A program made the position numbers and the translations under genes. 64,000 nucleotides of DNA from Mangrovibacterium lignilyticum (GTDB lineage Bacteria; Bacteroidota; Bacteroidia; Bacteroidales; Prolixibacteraceae): NCBI RefSeq assembly GCF_010882175.1, contig NZ_WKLH01000002.1:186001-250000 (forward strand), in the 5' to 3' direction. Shown here piece after piece: positions 50,518-59,910 of the stretch. The notes beneath the pieces are model-generated. The model saw nothing but the letters and a program-made list of their open reading frames with translations. It made no database searches and was not told the DNA's origin. Within the stretch, counting starts at the first letter, position 1. Each line of letters opens with the position of its first letter.

Positions 50518-50909
50518 CTCTGTTTTTTATTTATGCGAATATACAATTTTCGCCGGAAGCTTCCATTCCAAAAATAACTGTCAAAAAACGCTGAGAATAT
50601 TTTGTCTGATGTGTTACAGGAATCAAATCATCTTGCAATTATATCGCTGGCATAACAAGAAGAATTCTATTTCCTCGGTATTTCGTTAACACAACATGAA
50701 TATTGAGTAAAATTATTGCATGTGATAAACTAAAACTGGCAATTAGGGTTTACTTTAGGGAGAAATACAGAACAACGAAACAATAAATTCATTTGCTTCC
50801 TCCAGTGATGGAGGGGGGTAGAAGGCGAAAAAGTACTTGTTCATGAATTAGTATTCTGGATTTATAATTAATTAAGGTACAGGTGGTACATTTGTAAAAG
50901 CACAGTTAG
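50518..50909. other. 392-bp intergenic region
   Basis: No convincing gene is seen. It contains a G-rich patch (around 50808-50820) and, at 50887-50894, TACATTTG (a -7-like match, only 15 bp before the kinase ATG, with no -33 element). Nothing else recognised. Confidence 0.6.
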
Positions 50910-51650
50910 ATGACTTTTAATTTGAAGGATATAAGTGACGATAAAGTTCAGGACTTGGTAAGGGAAGCTGAATTTAAATCAGGAAAGCAAATTATTAGTT
51001 TAATTTCTCATGAAATGAGGACTCCGCTTTCAATTATAAGTTCGAATGTGCAATTATTAAAATCGTTCAGGTTTAACCTGGATGAAAAAATGGTGAACGA
51101 CACATTTTTGCTGTGTGAAGAAGCCATAAGTTCGTTGACAGATTTTATAGAGAATGTATATTTTTTAAACACTGCGTTTAAAGGTGAAGTTAAAGCTCGC
51201 TACAGTCCTGTTGATCTTAATCTATTCATAGATGAGGTGGTTAACAAAGCTGCTGACAGCGAATTTAACAGAAGCCGGATTAAGGTAAAAAAAGAGATTT
51301 TAATGGATCCCTTTTTTACGGACAGAATTCTATTAATGCGCTGTTTGGATAATCTTTTGGTGAATGCATTGAATTTTTCTTCAGAAGATATTCAACTAGA
51401 GGTTTTGTCTCGTGAAAATGAACTGGTAATAACAATTGAAGATCAGGGAATTGGAATTCCTGGCGAAGAAAAGGAATTGGTTTTTGAACCTTTTAAGCGT
51501 TGCAGCAACGTGAAAATGATTTCAGGCTGCGGCATCGGCTTACCAATTGTTAAGATATGTGTAGGATTGTTGGGAGGTAGTATTGATTTTACAAGTAAGT
51601 TAAATCAAGGAACAGAGTTCATTATTAAGATTCGTAACCATGAGTGCTAA
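50910..51650 (+). CDS. Soluble sensor histidine kinase
   Basis: A 246-residue minimal kinase without membrane helices or a recognisable sensor. H-box SLISHEMRTPLSII (H34), dimerisation helix, N-box NALNFSSEDI, and G-boxes EDQGIGIP and GCGIGLPI are all intact. Only a ~20-residue N-terminal piece precedes the H-box, so input probably comes from a partner protein. It overlaps the response-regulator gene by 11 bp, so they form a two-component pair. Confidence 0.92.
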   Translation: MTFNLKDISDDKVQDLVREAEFKSGKQIISLISHEMRTPLSIISSNVQLLKSFRFNLDEKMVNDTFLLCEEAISSLTDFIENVYFLNTAFKGEVKARYSPVDLNLFIDEVVNKAADSEFNRSRIKVKKEILMDPFFTDRILLMRCLDNLLVNALNFSSEDIQLEVLSRENELVITIEDQGIGIPGEEKELVFEPFKRCSNVKMISGCGIGLPIVKICVGLLGGSIDFTSKLNQGTEFIIKIRNHEC

Positions 51651-52725
51651 AAAAGTTTTAATCATAGAAGATGATCAGGGCTTATCCAGAACATTGAAAA
51701 ATGTTTTGACCGTTAACGGCTATGAGGTACAAATTGCTAATACCGGCGCCGAAGGCATTCAAAAAGCCTACGAGTATAGTCCGGATTTGATTTTGTGTGA
51801 TATAAATATGTCACCGATCGATGGCTATCAGGTGTATAATATCTTAAATGATAGCTCGATAACAAACAAAATTCCGTTTATATATATATCGGGAAAGTCA
51901 GATTTGGAAGATATCCGCCTCGGAATGGAGCTAGGTGTTGATGACTATATCGTCAAACCGTTTAGCAATGAGGAACTATTGAAGTCTATCAAAGTACGTT
52001 TGGCGAAGTATGAAAAATTGATGAATGCAGGGAAAAGTGATTACCAGGCACTTGTCGAACTTTCACCGAATGGTATTTTTCTGTTTGACGGAGATACAAT
52101 CTACGAAATTAACCAAGCTTTCTCTGAAATGATTGGAATCGAGTCAAATGACTTGAAAAAAATGAACTTGAAAGATTTGTTGACTGACAGTTCATACGCC
52201 ATAATCCAATCCAAAATCTTCAAATGCTCGAATGGGCTAATTAAGAATTTTGACGAAATCATTGAGGTAACAACAGCCAGACGTTCTTCAGACCAGTTTA
52301 AGCTCTATGTGACTACCAGCCAAAAATACAAGGGATTTACTTTTATGATTGGTTTGCTGGCACCGGTGGAAAACACAAAATCGAAAGAACAGAATGAATA
52401 TGACAGGCTGGTTTCAATTTTATCAGAAGAGAAAGTAGATGTAAGTGGCGAATTGGCTATGAAACTTCAAAAAGCTTTTGATTTTCCGGCTGTTCAATCT
52501 CAATCCTCACAAAAGCTAATGTCGGAAAGCCTATTCTCGAAACGGGAACAGGAAGTTTTAAAGCTTTCCTGCAAAGGATTGCCAATTAAAATTATCGCTG
52601 ATGAACTCTCGATTTCCGATCGTACAGTCGAAAAACATCGGGCCAGCCTAATGGAAAAGACCGGTTCAAAGAATATCGTTGAAGTTATTATCTATGCTCT
52701 AAAAAACGAGTTGGTTGATTTGTAA
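51640..52725 (+). CDS. Response regulator with REC, PAS and LuxR-type HTH domains
   Basis: A 361-residue regulator. REC domain 1-120 with phosphoacceptor D54 (LILCDINMSP) and lysine in DDYIVKPF; a PAS-like domain about 130-240 (ALVELSPNGIFLFDGDTIYEINQAF); and a LuxR HTH about 295-361 (SKREQEVLKLSCKGLPIKIIADELSISDRTVEKH). The PAS domain may sense a ligand directly, a rare addition between REC and HTH. Overlaps its partner kinase by 11 bp. Confidence 0.92.
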   Translation: MSAKKVLIIEDDQGLSRTLKNVLTVNGYEVQIANTGAEGIQKAYEYSPDLILCDINMSPIDGYQVYNILNDSSITNKIPFIYISGKSDLEDIRLGMELGVDDYIVKPFSNEELLKSIKVRLAKYEKLMNAGKSDYQALVELSPNGIFLFDGDTIYEINQAFSEMIGIESNDLKKMNLKDLLTDSSYAIIQSKIFKCSNGLIKNFDEIIEVTTARRSSDQFKLYVTTSQKYKGFTFMIGLLAPVENTKSKEQNEYDRLVSILSEEKVDVSGELAMKLQKAFDFPAVQSQSSQKLMSESLFSKREQEVLKLSCKGLPIKIIADELSISDRTVEKHRASLMEKTGSKNIVEVIIYALKNELVDL

Positions 52726-52759
52726 GCTAATATTGGGATAAATAAGCAAAATAAAATAG

Positions 52760-52795
52760 GGTTGGTCCACATCATGGAGCCAACCTTTTTATTTC
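52760..52795 (+). terminator. Terminator overlapping the 3' end of pdxH
   Basis: GGTTGGTCCA and TGGAGCCAACC pair with one bulge, followed by TTTTTATTT on the plus strand. It ends the two-component transcript and, because the genes converge, also covers the last codons of pdxH. Confidence 0.7.
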
Positions 52796-53407
52796 CCAAA
52801 TACTTTCATTTAATGTATATCGGAACCGATCGTGAAGGCGATTTGGCCGACCTTGCCAGAATTCTATTTCAACAGCTTTCACCAGGTATCCGCCCCATGT
52901 GGCAGGCTTTACAATTTCCTTTCCCTCAAATTGTGCTGTATAGTATTCAAAGTTCTGATCTAACTCTTTTCGTCCGGTAATCTCACGACTTTGAGGCGAC
53001 GACCATGCTCCAATTTGGCTGTCACGGGGGCGTGAGTTAAAGTAGTCTGTTGAGAGTTGCTCAGAAAGTTTTTCTGCGATTCCTTTTACCCTTACCTGTC
53101 GCTCAAGCTTCGGCCAAAAAAAATTCAAGGCTACATGATTATCTTCGCCCAATTGTTTGCCTTTATTACTGAGATAGTTGGTGAAAAATACAAAGCCTGA
53201 AGCGCTTACCTCTTTCAGCAGAACAATTCTGGAATCCGGAAACCCTTTCGAGATCGTGGACAATGTCATGGCAGTTGGCTCTTCCTCTTTCCCTTGTATA
53301 GCGTCATTTAGCCAACTTTGAAATAAATCCAATGGTTCCTGGCTGAGTTTATCTTCCTCCAGGTTATCTCGTTGGTAGTTTTTTCTTATATCCCTTAGCA
53401 TTAACAA
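52772..53407 (-). CDS. pdxH: Pyridoxamine 5'-phosphate oxidase
   Basis: A 211-residue FMN oxidase that makes pyridoxal phosphate from pyridoxine or pyridoxamine phosphate. SRIVLLKEVSASGFVFFTNY binds FMN, FFWPKLERQVRVKGIAEKL and SRPRDSQIGAWSSPQS are typical, and the C-terminus has EFWQGRPNRLHDRFRY. Length normal. Stand-alone gene facing the two-component pair. Confidence 0.96.
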   Translation of the reverse strand: MLMLRDIRKNYQRDNLEEDKLSQEPLDLFQSWLNDAIQGKEEEPTAMTLSTISKGFPDSRIVLLKEVSASGFVFFTNYLSNKGKQLGEDNHVALNFFWPKLERQVRVKGIAEKLSEQLSTDYFNSRPRDSQIGAWSSPQSREITGRKELDQNFEYYTAQFEGKEIVKPATWGGYLVKAVEIEFWQGRPNRLHDRFRYTLNESIWEIKRLAP

Positions 53408-53493
53408 ATTATTTAGAATTTCCTTGAATCATCGGTAAACAATGCTCAAAAAAACGTTGTTGTCAAAAATTATAACCAATACAATTAATATCC

Positions 53494-54096
53494 ATGAAAA
53501 GTTTATTGACAGTTTGCTTTTTGTTTTTGGTTAGCCTTGCAATTGCAGGTGGAAACCAGTTAATGCTCGGTGATAAAGCGAAGCATACAGAAGTAAAGAT
53601 GGCCGACACGTCAGGGAAAGAATATTCTCTTACTGACCTCAAAAAGGAAAATGGAATTGTTGTCATATTTTCTTGTAACACTTGTCCGTTTGTTTTGGCT
53701 TGGGAGGATCGTTACAATGACATCTATGAGTGGGCTAAGAAGAATGATGTGGGAATAGCCGTGCTAGATTCGAATTACATGAAGCGGAGTGGAGATGATT
53801 CGCTGGAAGCCATGAAAGAGCATGCTTTGGAGAAGCATTATAATTTCCCGTACTTGGTTGACAGCGAAAGTTTAATCGCGAATGCTTATGGTGGTCAAAC
53901 GACACCACATGTTTTCCTTTTCGATAAAGACTTCAATTTGGTTTACAAGGGAGCAATCGATGACAACTACAAGAATGCCTCCGATGTTAAAGAAGAATAT
54001 CTAAAAGACGCGATTACCAGTCTGGCCGCGGGTGAAAAGATCGCAGTCGCAGAAACAAAGCCATTAGGCTGTAGCATAAAACGTAAGCTCGATTAA
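53494..54096 (+). CDS. Exported redoxin/thioredoxin-like protein (AhpC-TSA family)
   Basis: A 200-residue thioredoxin-fold protein with a signal peptide (1-19). The active-site CNTCP (FSCNTCPFVLAWEDRY) and cis-proline region QTTPHVFLFDKD are visible, and the C-terminus ends in GCSIKRKLD. Such CxxC-TSA domain proteins act in periplasmic thiol redox or peroxide handling. The function is not further resolved. Confidence 0.92.
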   Translation: MKSLLTVCFLFLVSLAIAGGNQLMLGDKAKHTEVKMADTSGKEYSLTDLKKENGIVVIFSCNTCPFVLAWEDRYNDIYEWAKKNDVGIAVLDSNYMKRSGDDSLEAMKEHALEKHYNFPYLVDSESLIANAYGGQTTPHVFLFDKDFNLVYKGAIDDNYKNASDVKEEYLKDAITSLAAGEKIAVAETKPLGCSIKRKLD

Positions 54097-54101
54097 TCAC
54101 A

Positions 54102-54132
54102 ATACAGGTTTGGTTTTGTGCCAAACCTGTAT
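54102..54132 (+). terminator. Strong hairpin after the redoxin gene
   Basis: A perfect 12-bp stem (54102-54113 with 54121-54132) with a 7-nt loop, 5 bp after the stop. Only a weak T-run follows. Confidence 0.65.
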
Positions 54133-54464
54133 CATTTAAACGAGTACGTTAACAAATCTTTTTTTCTGTCTATATATTCATTTTGAAAAATATGCATATC
54201 TGTTGAATACTAATGCCCTTTTACATTGACAATATTATTTGAAATGCTTATGTTTGTTTCAAAAGAAGCTTAAATTCAAAGGTCGATTCCATTTTAAGGT
54301 TGATTTTTCAAGAGGTTGGGCCGATATATTATTGAAAATAATCATCTTGTTTTTGCTTTTAGAAATTAAAAAAAAAGTTAACTTGTAAATCGAGTTTTAG
54401 CAAATAATATTTCAGTTTGGGAACTCGATTTTTAGTGCATTAGCTAATTTTATGTTTTTCGCGA
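54133..54464. other. AT-rich leader region of the hybrid kinase
   Basis: About 330 bp without a gene. AAATCGAGTT (54387-54396) and AACTCGATTT (54422-54431) are perfect 10-bp inverted repeats 25 nt apart, ending 33 bp before the hybrid kinase start. No clear -7 element was found. Could be a regulatory palindrome or leader hairpin. Confidence 0.5.
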
Positions 54465-56033
54465 ATGGCAGAACAAAAACATTCTCCTACAATTTTAATT
54501 GTTTCTGATACAATGGGGAATACGGATCAATTAAGATCTGTATTAATTAGTCGAGGCTATTTGCCTGTTTGGATGAATAGTACTCAAGCTGCTGTTTTAA
54601 AGTCTACCCGTGAAAAATTTGACCTGATTATCCTGGATGTTGAGATATCGGATAAAAACGGGATTGAGATTAGTCGAAAGATTCAAAAAGAAGTTCAAAC
54701 TCCAGGCGTCCCTCTAATTTTTATTACTCCGGCAAAAGATGAAGACCGCTTGTTAAAAATGTTTCGACCAGGCGAGTTCGACTACGTTCAAAAACCCGTT
54801 AAATATGAAGAGCTCATTATTCGAATTGAGCTCCATTTGGCTTTGCGAAGGGTTCAAAACGAGTTGAAAAAATCGAAGGAAATCGCAGAGAAGGCGGCCA
54901 ATGCGAAATCGTTATTCCTGGCTAATATGTCCCATGAAATTCGCACTCCGTTAAACGGGATTGTCGGCATGGTTGATATCATGAAGCAAACAAAACTGGA
55001 TGACGAACAACGCGAATATCTGGACATCATTGAAATATCGGGGGAAACGTTGTTGATGATCATCAACGATATTCTTGATTTTTCCAAAATTGAAGCTGGT
55101 CAAATTTCGTTTGAAAATATAACCTTTAATATTCGGCACGAGATAGAGAATGTTCGGAAATTGCTGGCCTATAAAATCAAACAAAGCAAACTTGATTTTT
55201 CCGTGTCGGTAAGCGATTCTGTTCCCGTACTGATAACTGGCGATCCACTTCGGCTAAAGCAAATCTTAATTAATTTATTGAACAATGCGATTAAATTCAC
55301 CAATAAAGGATTTGTCAAACTTAATGTAAGTCTCGAAGGGATTATTAATAATAATTATAAGTTACGTTTTGAGGTTGAAGACTCCGGAATTGGCATTTCT
55401 TTGCAAAATCAAAGTAAATTGTTTAAGTCATTCACACAGGCCGATACTTCAACAACACGAAAGTTTGGAGGAACAGGTCTGGGCTTGGCAATATGCAAGC
55501 GATTGACCCATATGATGAAGGGAGAAATAGGGGTCGAAAGCGAGCTCGAAAAAGGCTCGTTGTTTTGGTTTACCGCTGTTTTTGATCCTGTCGTTTCAGG
55601 GAAAAGGCCGGAAAATCCGAACGCTTTTATTTTATCGAGTGAAGAACCGTTGAACATTTTATTGGCGGAAGACAATGAAATTAATGCCAAAGTGTCGATG
55701 TTGTGTATCCGAAAGTTGGGACATAAAACGGTTTTGGCTCGTAATGGAATTGAAGCGGTAGATCTGTTTCAACGAAACAATTTTGACATCATCTTGATGG
55801 ATGTTCAAATGCCAGGCATGGATGGGGTAGAAGCAACTCGCGAAATCAGGCGAATTGAACAACAAAACGGTGTTGAAACACCAATCCCGATTATTGCAAT
55901 GACCGCTAATAAGTACAGCGATGATATTCGATTATTCATGAAAAGTGGCATGAATGATCATCTTGGCAAACCTTTTAAACCAATAGAACTGGATGCTGTT
56001 ATTAAAAGAAACCTTAACTTTAAAGAAGTTTGA
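54465..56033 (+). CDS. Hybrid sensor histidine kinase/response regulator (REC-HisKA-HATPase-REC)
   Basis: A 522-residue cytosolic hybrid. N-terminal REC with D58 (LIILDVEIS); coiled linker 125-150; HisKA with H157 ([19 protein letters not shown]); HATPase_c ([30 protein letters not shown]); C-terminal REC with D446 ([13 protein letters not shown]). No membrane helix or sensor domain other than REC. The front REC probably receives phosphate or a signal. A REC-only protein gene follows after 27 bp, suggesting a phosphorelay. Confidence 0.93.
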   Translation: MAEQKHSPTILIVSDTMGNTDQLRSVLISRGYLPVWMNSTQAAVLKSTREKFDLIILDVEISDKNGIEISRKIQKEVQTPGVPLIFITPAKDEDRLLKMFRPGEFDYVQKPVKYEELIIRIELHLALRRVQNELKKSKEIAEKAANAKSLFLANMSHEIRTPLNGIVGMVDIMKQTKLDDEQREYLDIIEISGETLLMIINDILDFSKIEAGQISFENITFNIRHEIENVRKLLAYKIKQSKLDFSVSVSDSVPVLITGDPLRLKQILINLLNNAIKFTNKGFVKLNVSLEGIINNNYKLRFEVEDSGIGISLQNQSKLFKSFTQADTSTTRKFGGTGLGLAICKRLTHMMKGEIGVESELEKGSLFWFTAVFDPVVSGKRPENPNAFILSSEEPLNILLAEDNEINAKVSMLCIRKLGHKTVLARNGIEAVDLFQRNNFDIILMDVQMPGMDGVEATREIRRIEQQNGVETPIPIIAMTANKYSDDIRLFMKSGMNDHLGKPFKPIELDAVIKRNLNFKEV

Positions 56034-56060
56034 CTATACTATTCTTAGCTTATTTAACGC

Positions 56061-56447
56061 ATGGTAACAACTGAATTAGATCTTACAGGGAAGAAAATTC
56101 TGATTGTAGAAGATAATGACACGAGCCGTTATTATTATCAGACGGCTTTGGGGCAATGTAACGCAACTAGCTTGTGGGCTAAAAACGGCGTCGAAGCAGT
56201 TTCTGTATTTAAATCAGAACCGGGCATTGAGTTGGTATTGATGGATCTTAATATGCCGGAGATGGATGGTTTTGAGGCAACGAGGCAGATCAAAATAATG
56301 AATCCTGCTATTCCAATCATTGTTCAAAGTGCCTTCATTTTATCTGGTGAAGAATCAAAAAGTTACGAAGCTGGGTGTGACGACTTCATTGCGAAACCTG
56401 TCCGGTTAAGAACCTTAATGAACGCGATCCAAAAGCATTTAAAATAA
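56061..56447 (+). CDS. REC-only response regulator
   Basis: A 128-residue CheY-like protein with phosphoacceptor D62 (LVLMDLNMPEMDG), acidic pocket EDND (17-20) and lysine in FIAKPVRLRTL. No output domain. It probably carries phosphate from the preceding hybrid kinase, or acts by protein contact. Its 3' end overlaps the convergent ATP-grasp-like gene by 9 bp. Confidence 0.9.
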   Translation: MVTTELDLTGKKILIVEDNDTSRYYYQTALGQCNATSLWAKNGVEAVSVFKSEPGIELVLMDLNMPEMDGFEATRQIKIMNPAIPIIVQSAFILSGEESKSYEAGCDDFIAKPVRLRTLMNAIQKHLK

Positions 56448-57656
56448 TTCAGCAAAGGCTCCGAATCTGGTCTCTGAATTGTAAGGGGTCAACGCAATAA
56501 AGCCCTTTTTAACGTAACCGTCAGCTAACAGTGGCGGATTTTTTTTTGCCCTATTTTCAGCAAACTCATTGTAATCTCCTTTGGGGTGAAAAACAATCTT
56601 AAAGACTCCGTGGGCATCCTGATGAATTCTTTGCTCAATCATTTGACTGAAATAACCCATCGTAAATCGCGGATTAATTTCAAGGCACGGATGAAGTTTG
56701 AGTTGGTGATTTTCGTCTAAATAAACGATGGCATCAATGCCTAATATTCCCCGATGGCTTTCGCAAAATGCCGATTTGGCAAGCTCTTCGCCTAGTTTCG
56801 ATCCTGCTTCTTCCAAAATATTCGTTGAGATTGGTGGCTTCTTGTCATTGCTGAAGTTCAAAAAATGACCGGTGTATTGCCCATTACTGTTGCAGGAAAA
56901 AAAACTGGATCCCAAATAGAAAACGTCACCGTTTTGTCTAATCTCAAATTGAAAAGAAAGGTCAGCTTGTTTATTCAACCAAGGTTCTGCACTCAGGTAT
57001 CCCTGCTGTTCCAAAACTCCTTTAATCCATTGTCGGTTCGCTTCATTTAGCTTATCCTTGCGCAGTACGAGTAGTCCCCGCCCCGACGAACTTAAAGGAG
57101 CTTTCACCACGATTGGCCGTTTCTTTATCAGGAGTTCTTCAATTTCCAATTCGGTAGTCACAATCTGAGGAACGATCTCGGTCCCTCCGATTTCTGCAAT
57201 CGTATTTCCTTTCAGAAATTCAGACAAAAATGTGGCTGAAGCCTTTCGTTCAAACAAACCTTTCTGCTTCTCATCCCATCCATTGAGGTCGGAGTTCAAA
57301 AACTTAAATAAATGAGCTGCCACCGGGCTTTTTCCCCATGGCTTGAAATCGAACAGCATCTTTGGATGATCTGAGGCATATTGTTGTACCTCCGCTTTTG
57401 TCATGAAAGTAGGAGCAGATAATCCTGTTTTTCTTAGCTGATCAACAAAGCCAGAACCCGGGATCGTTTCACAAATGACAATATCGCTTTCTTTCGCGAC
57501 GACGAACATTAATGGAGCTAAGTCTGCTTCGAATTTCTGCAGCAAATTAGGCGGGACATAGTAGGGCGAACCATTGGCAATAGCAATTTCGCAGGTGGGA
57601 TTGAAATGAAAAACTGATACCGTATTTGTTGTCACTTTTTGCGGTAAAAATACCAA
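56439..57656 (-). CDS. ATP-grasp-like protein of unknown function
   Basis: A protein of up to 405 residues starting at TTG 57656; an in-frame GTG at 57635 (giving TTNTVSVFHFNPTCE) is an alternative, and ribosome-binding sites do not settle it. The region after about 160 resembles an ATP-grasp fold: a P-loop-like RPIVVKAPLSSSGRGLLVL, LSFQFEIR, and a metal-binding end LHPCLEINPRFTMG. The N-terminal part (HFNPTCEIAIANG, DFKPWGKSPVA) is distinctive. No signal peptide. No adjacent biosynthetic genes tell its substrate. Confidence 0.72.
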   Translation of the reverse strand: MVFLPQKVTTNTVSVFHFNPTCEIAIANGSPYYVPPNLLQKFEADLAPLMFVVAKESDIVICETIPGSGFVDQLRKTGLSAPTFMTKAEVQQYASDHPKMLFDFKPWGKSPVAAHLFKFLNSDLNGWDEKQKGLFERKASATFLSEFLKGNTIAEIGGTEIVPQIVTTELEIEELLIKKRPIVVKAPLSSSGRGLLVLRKDKLNEANRQWIKGVLEQQGYLSAEPWLNKQADLSFQFEIRQNGDVFYLGSSFFSCNSNGQYTGHFLNFSNDKKPPISTNILEEAGSKLGEELAKSAFCESHRGILGIDAIVYLDENHQLKLHPCLEINPRFTMGYFSQMIEQRIHQDAHGVFKIVFHPKGDYNEFAENRAKKNPPLLADGYVKKGFIALTPYNSETRFGAFAELF

Positions 57657-57716
57657 TTCCTGTTGTTTCTATTCATCTTTTTAAACATAAATGGACCAAA
57701 GACAAACACGGTTGTT

Positions 57717-57724
57717 TATATTTG
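57717..57724 (+). promoter_or_regulatory. Candidate -7 element of the OmpA-like gene
   Basis: TATATTTG, matching TAnnTTTG, lies 51 bp before the ATG at 57776. No -33 TTG is seen at the right spacing. Confidence 0.45.
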
Positions 57725-57775
57725 TTGAGTGCATGTGAAATTTTAACCGTGAAAATAGCCCCCCACAAACGAAAC

Positions 57776-59734
57776 ATGAATATTCTCATCAAACTTACTT
57801 GGATAAGTAAAGTTGTTTTGTTGGTGAGTGCGATTTTAATCATTCAGCTTACCGGATTTGCACAGGATAAGAAGGCTCTAAAATTGTTCAATGAAGCAAA
57901 AACCTATTACAGCAACCGGCAAAACCAGAAAGCTTTGGATAAACTGAATGATGCGATTCGGCAGGATCCTAGTTTTGTTGACACCTATTTGCTGGCCGCC
58001 GATATTTATAATGAAATAGATTCCACAGATCTTCAAATTGATGCGCTTCAGCAAGCAATTGCAATAGATTCCTCTAAGTTCCCAAAAGCCTACTACGTAT
58101 TGGGAAATGCTTATTACCGCATTGGTAAATATTCGCAGGCTTCAGAAGCCTATCAAAATTTTTTAACAACTGGTTTGGCTGGGAAACTGGCTTCAAAAAC
58201 AGAAAAACGTAATAGCGACTGTAGATTTGCAGCGGAATTGATGAAAAACGAAGTCCCGTTTCATGCTGAAAATATGGGTGATGCAGTGAATACTGATCTA
58301 GATGAATATTGGCCTTCCTTAACTATCGATGGGAAAACATTGATTTTTACCCGGTTGGTGCCGTGTGGAAATCAAACCAATGAGTTGATGCCACGTTACC
58401 AGGAAGATTTTTATGAATCGGTGCGACAAACCGACGAATGGCTGGAAGCACAGCCGTTATTATCGATTAATACCAATCAGAATGAGGGGGCCCAAAGTGT
58501 TTCTGCCGACGGGAAATTGATCTTTTTCACAGCGTGTAATCAACCTCAGGGATACGGCAGTTGCGATATTTATTTCACCCGGCAGTTAAATGGCTCCTGG
58601 ACAAAACCACAAAACGCAGGAGCTCCGGTAAATAGCGGCGCCTGGGAATCGCAACCTTCAGTTTCTGCAAATGGCGAATACCTCTATTTTGTAAGTAACA
58701 GAAAAGGTGGAAACGGAGGGATGGATATTTGGCGCTGTCGTTTGGACGGTTTCAATTTGCATGGGCATCCGGTTTGGGGAAAGCTTGAAAATCTTGGTGA
58801 TTCAGTGAATACAACAGGCAACGAAATGTCACCTTTTGTACATGCCGATGGCGTTACTTTGTATTTTGCCTCCGATAATTGGCCGGGCCTGGGAGGAAAC
58901 GACCTGTTTATCACCCGACTTAAAAATGACAGCGTTTGGACAACTCCTGTTAACCTAGGCTACCCGATAAATTCCAGTAAAGACGAACAAGGAATGATCG
59001 TGGATGCTGCAGGAAACAATGCTTACTATTCTTCTGACCGTCCAGGTTCAAAAGGCGTTGATATTTATCGCTTTAAGTTGAATGAAGAGGCGCAACCGAC
59101 TCCGGTTTCTTATGTGAAAGGTACTGTGTACGACAAGTTAACGGGAAGAGCGCTGCAAACGGTCGTTGAATTAATTGATTTGGAAAAGGACCAGGTCGTG
59201 TCCCGCACAGAGTCCAATGCCGCGAATGGCGAATTTTTGGTGTGTTTGCCATTGGGCAGGGAATATGCATTCAACGTTTCAAAGACCGGCTATTTATTCT
59301 TTTCAGAGAATTTCTCGTTGAAGGAAGTTCGACAGATAACAGATCCGACTCATCTCGAAATTGGCTTAAATCCGCTCGAAGTTGGGAACTCGACCGTTTT
59401 GCGCAATATTTTCTTTGAAACCGATTCCTATGAATTGCTCAATCAGTCACAAGCAGAACTGAATCAATTGATTGTGTTCATGAAACAAAACCCCAGTGTT
59501 TCAATTGAAATTGGAGGACACACCGACCACGTTGGCGCAGAGGATTATAATTTGATTCTTTCGGAAAACAGAGCCAAAGCAGTTTCTCAGTATTTAATTG
59601 AGGCCGGAATAGATGACTTTCGCCTGGCATATAAAGGTTATGGTTATTCCGTGCCGGTAGCCGGCAATGATACCGCCGAAGGGAGGTCGCAAAACCGCAG
59701 AACCGAGTTCAAAATTATCGGCCTTTCTAAATAA
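57776..59734 (+). CDS. TPR/PD40/OmpA-domain outer-membrane-associated protein
   Basis: A 652-residue exported protein. The ATG at 57776 is preferred because MNILIKLTWISKVVLLVSA begins a signal peptide; the longer frame from 57626 is not plausible. Order: TPR region (about 25-120), WD40-like PD40 blades (about 180-430, with EYLYFVSNRKGGNGGMDIWR and YFASDNWPGLGGNDLF), CarboxypepD_reg-like domain (about 445-530), OmpA C-terminal domain (about 540-650, GGHTDHVGAEDYNLILSENRAKAV and GRSQNRRTEFKI). The OmpA domain should bind peptidoglycan. Confidence 0.92.
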   Translation: MNILIKLTWISKVVLLVSAILIIQLTGFAQDKKALKLFNEAKTYYSNRQNQKALDKLNDAIRQDPSFVDTYLLAADIYNEIDSTDLQIDALQQAIAIDSSKFPKAYYVLGNAYYRIGKYSQASEAYQNFLTTGLAGKLASKTEKRNSDCRFAAELMKNEVPFHAENMGDAVNTDLDEYWPSLTIDGKTLIFTRLVPCGNQTNELMPRYQEDFYESVRQTDEWLEAQPLLSINTNQNEGAQSVSADGKLIFFTACNQPQGYGSCDIYFTRQLNGSWTKPQNAGAPVNSGAWESQPSVSANGEYLYFVSNRKGGNGGMDIWRCRLDGFNLHGHPVWGKLENLGDSVNTTGNEMSPFVHADGVTLYFASDNWPGLGGNDLFITRLKNDSVWTTPVNLGYPINSSKDEQGMIVDAAGNNAYYSSDRPGSKGVDIYRFKLNEEAQPTPVSYVKGTVYDKLTGRALQTVVELIDLEKDQVVSRTESNAANGEFLVCLPLGREYAFNVSKTGYLFFSENFSLKEVRQITDPTHLEIGLNPLEVGNSTVLRNIFFETDSYELLNQSQAELNQLIVFMKQNPSVSIEIGGHTDHVGAEDYNLILSENRAKAVSQYLIEAGIDDFRLAYKGYGYSVPVAGNDTAEGRSQNRRTEFKIIGLSK

Positions 59735-59878
59735 TACCATCCCCTTGAATTGGCTTTTTGGTGCTTTATTTTGCTTGCTGCTAGTTGATTAATGTCAACT
59801 TTGAATTTGTTAATATTTCCAACTATTTAGAAGCTTGTTAAATTAAGCTTCTAATTCTCGAATCTGATCGAGTATTGA

Positions 59879-59886
59879 TAAATTTG
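59879..59886 (+). promoter_or_regulatory. Candidate -7 element of the PQQ-like propeller operon
   Basis: TAAATTTG, matching TAnnTTTG, lies 24 bp before the ATG at 59911. Confidence 0.45.
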
Positions 59887-59910
59887 AGTACCATAAATCA
59901 ACTTAACACG

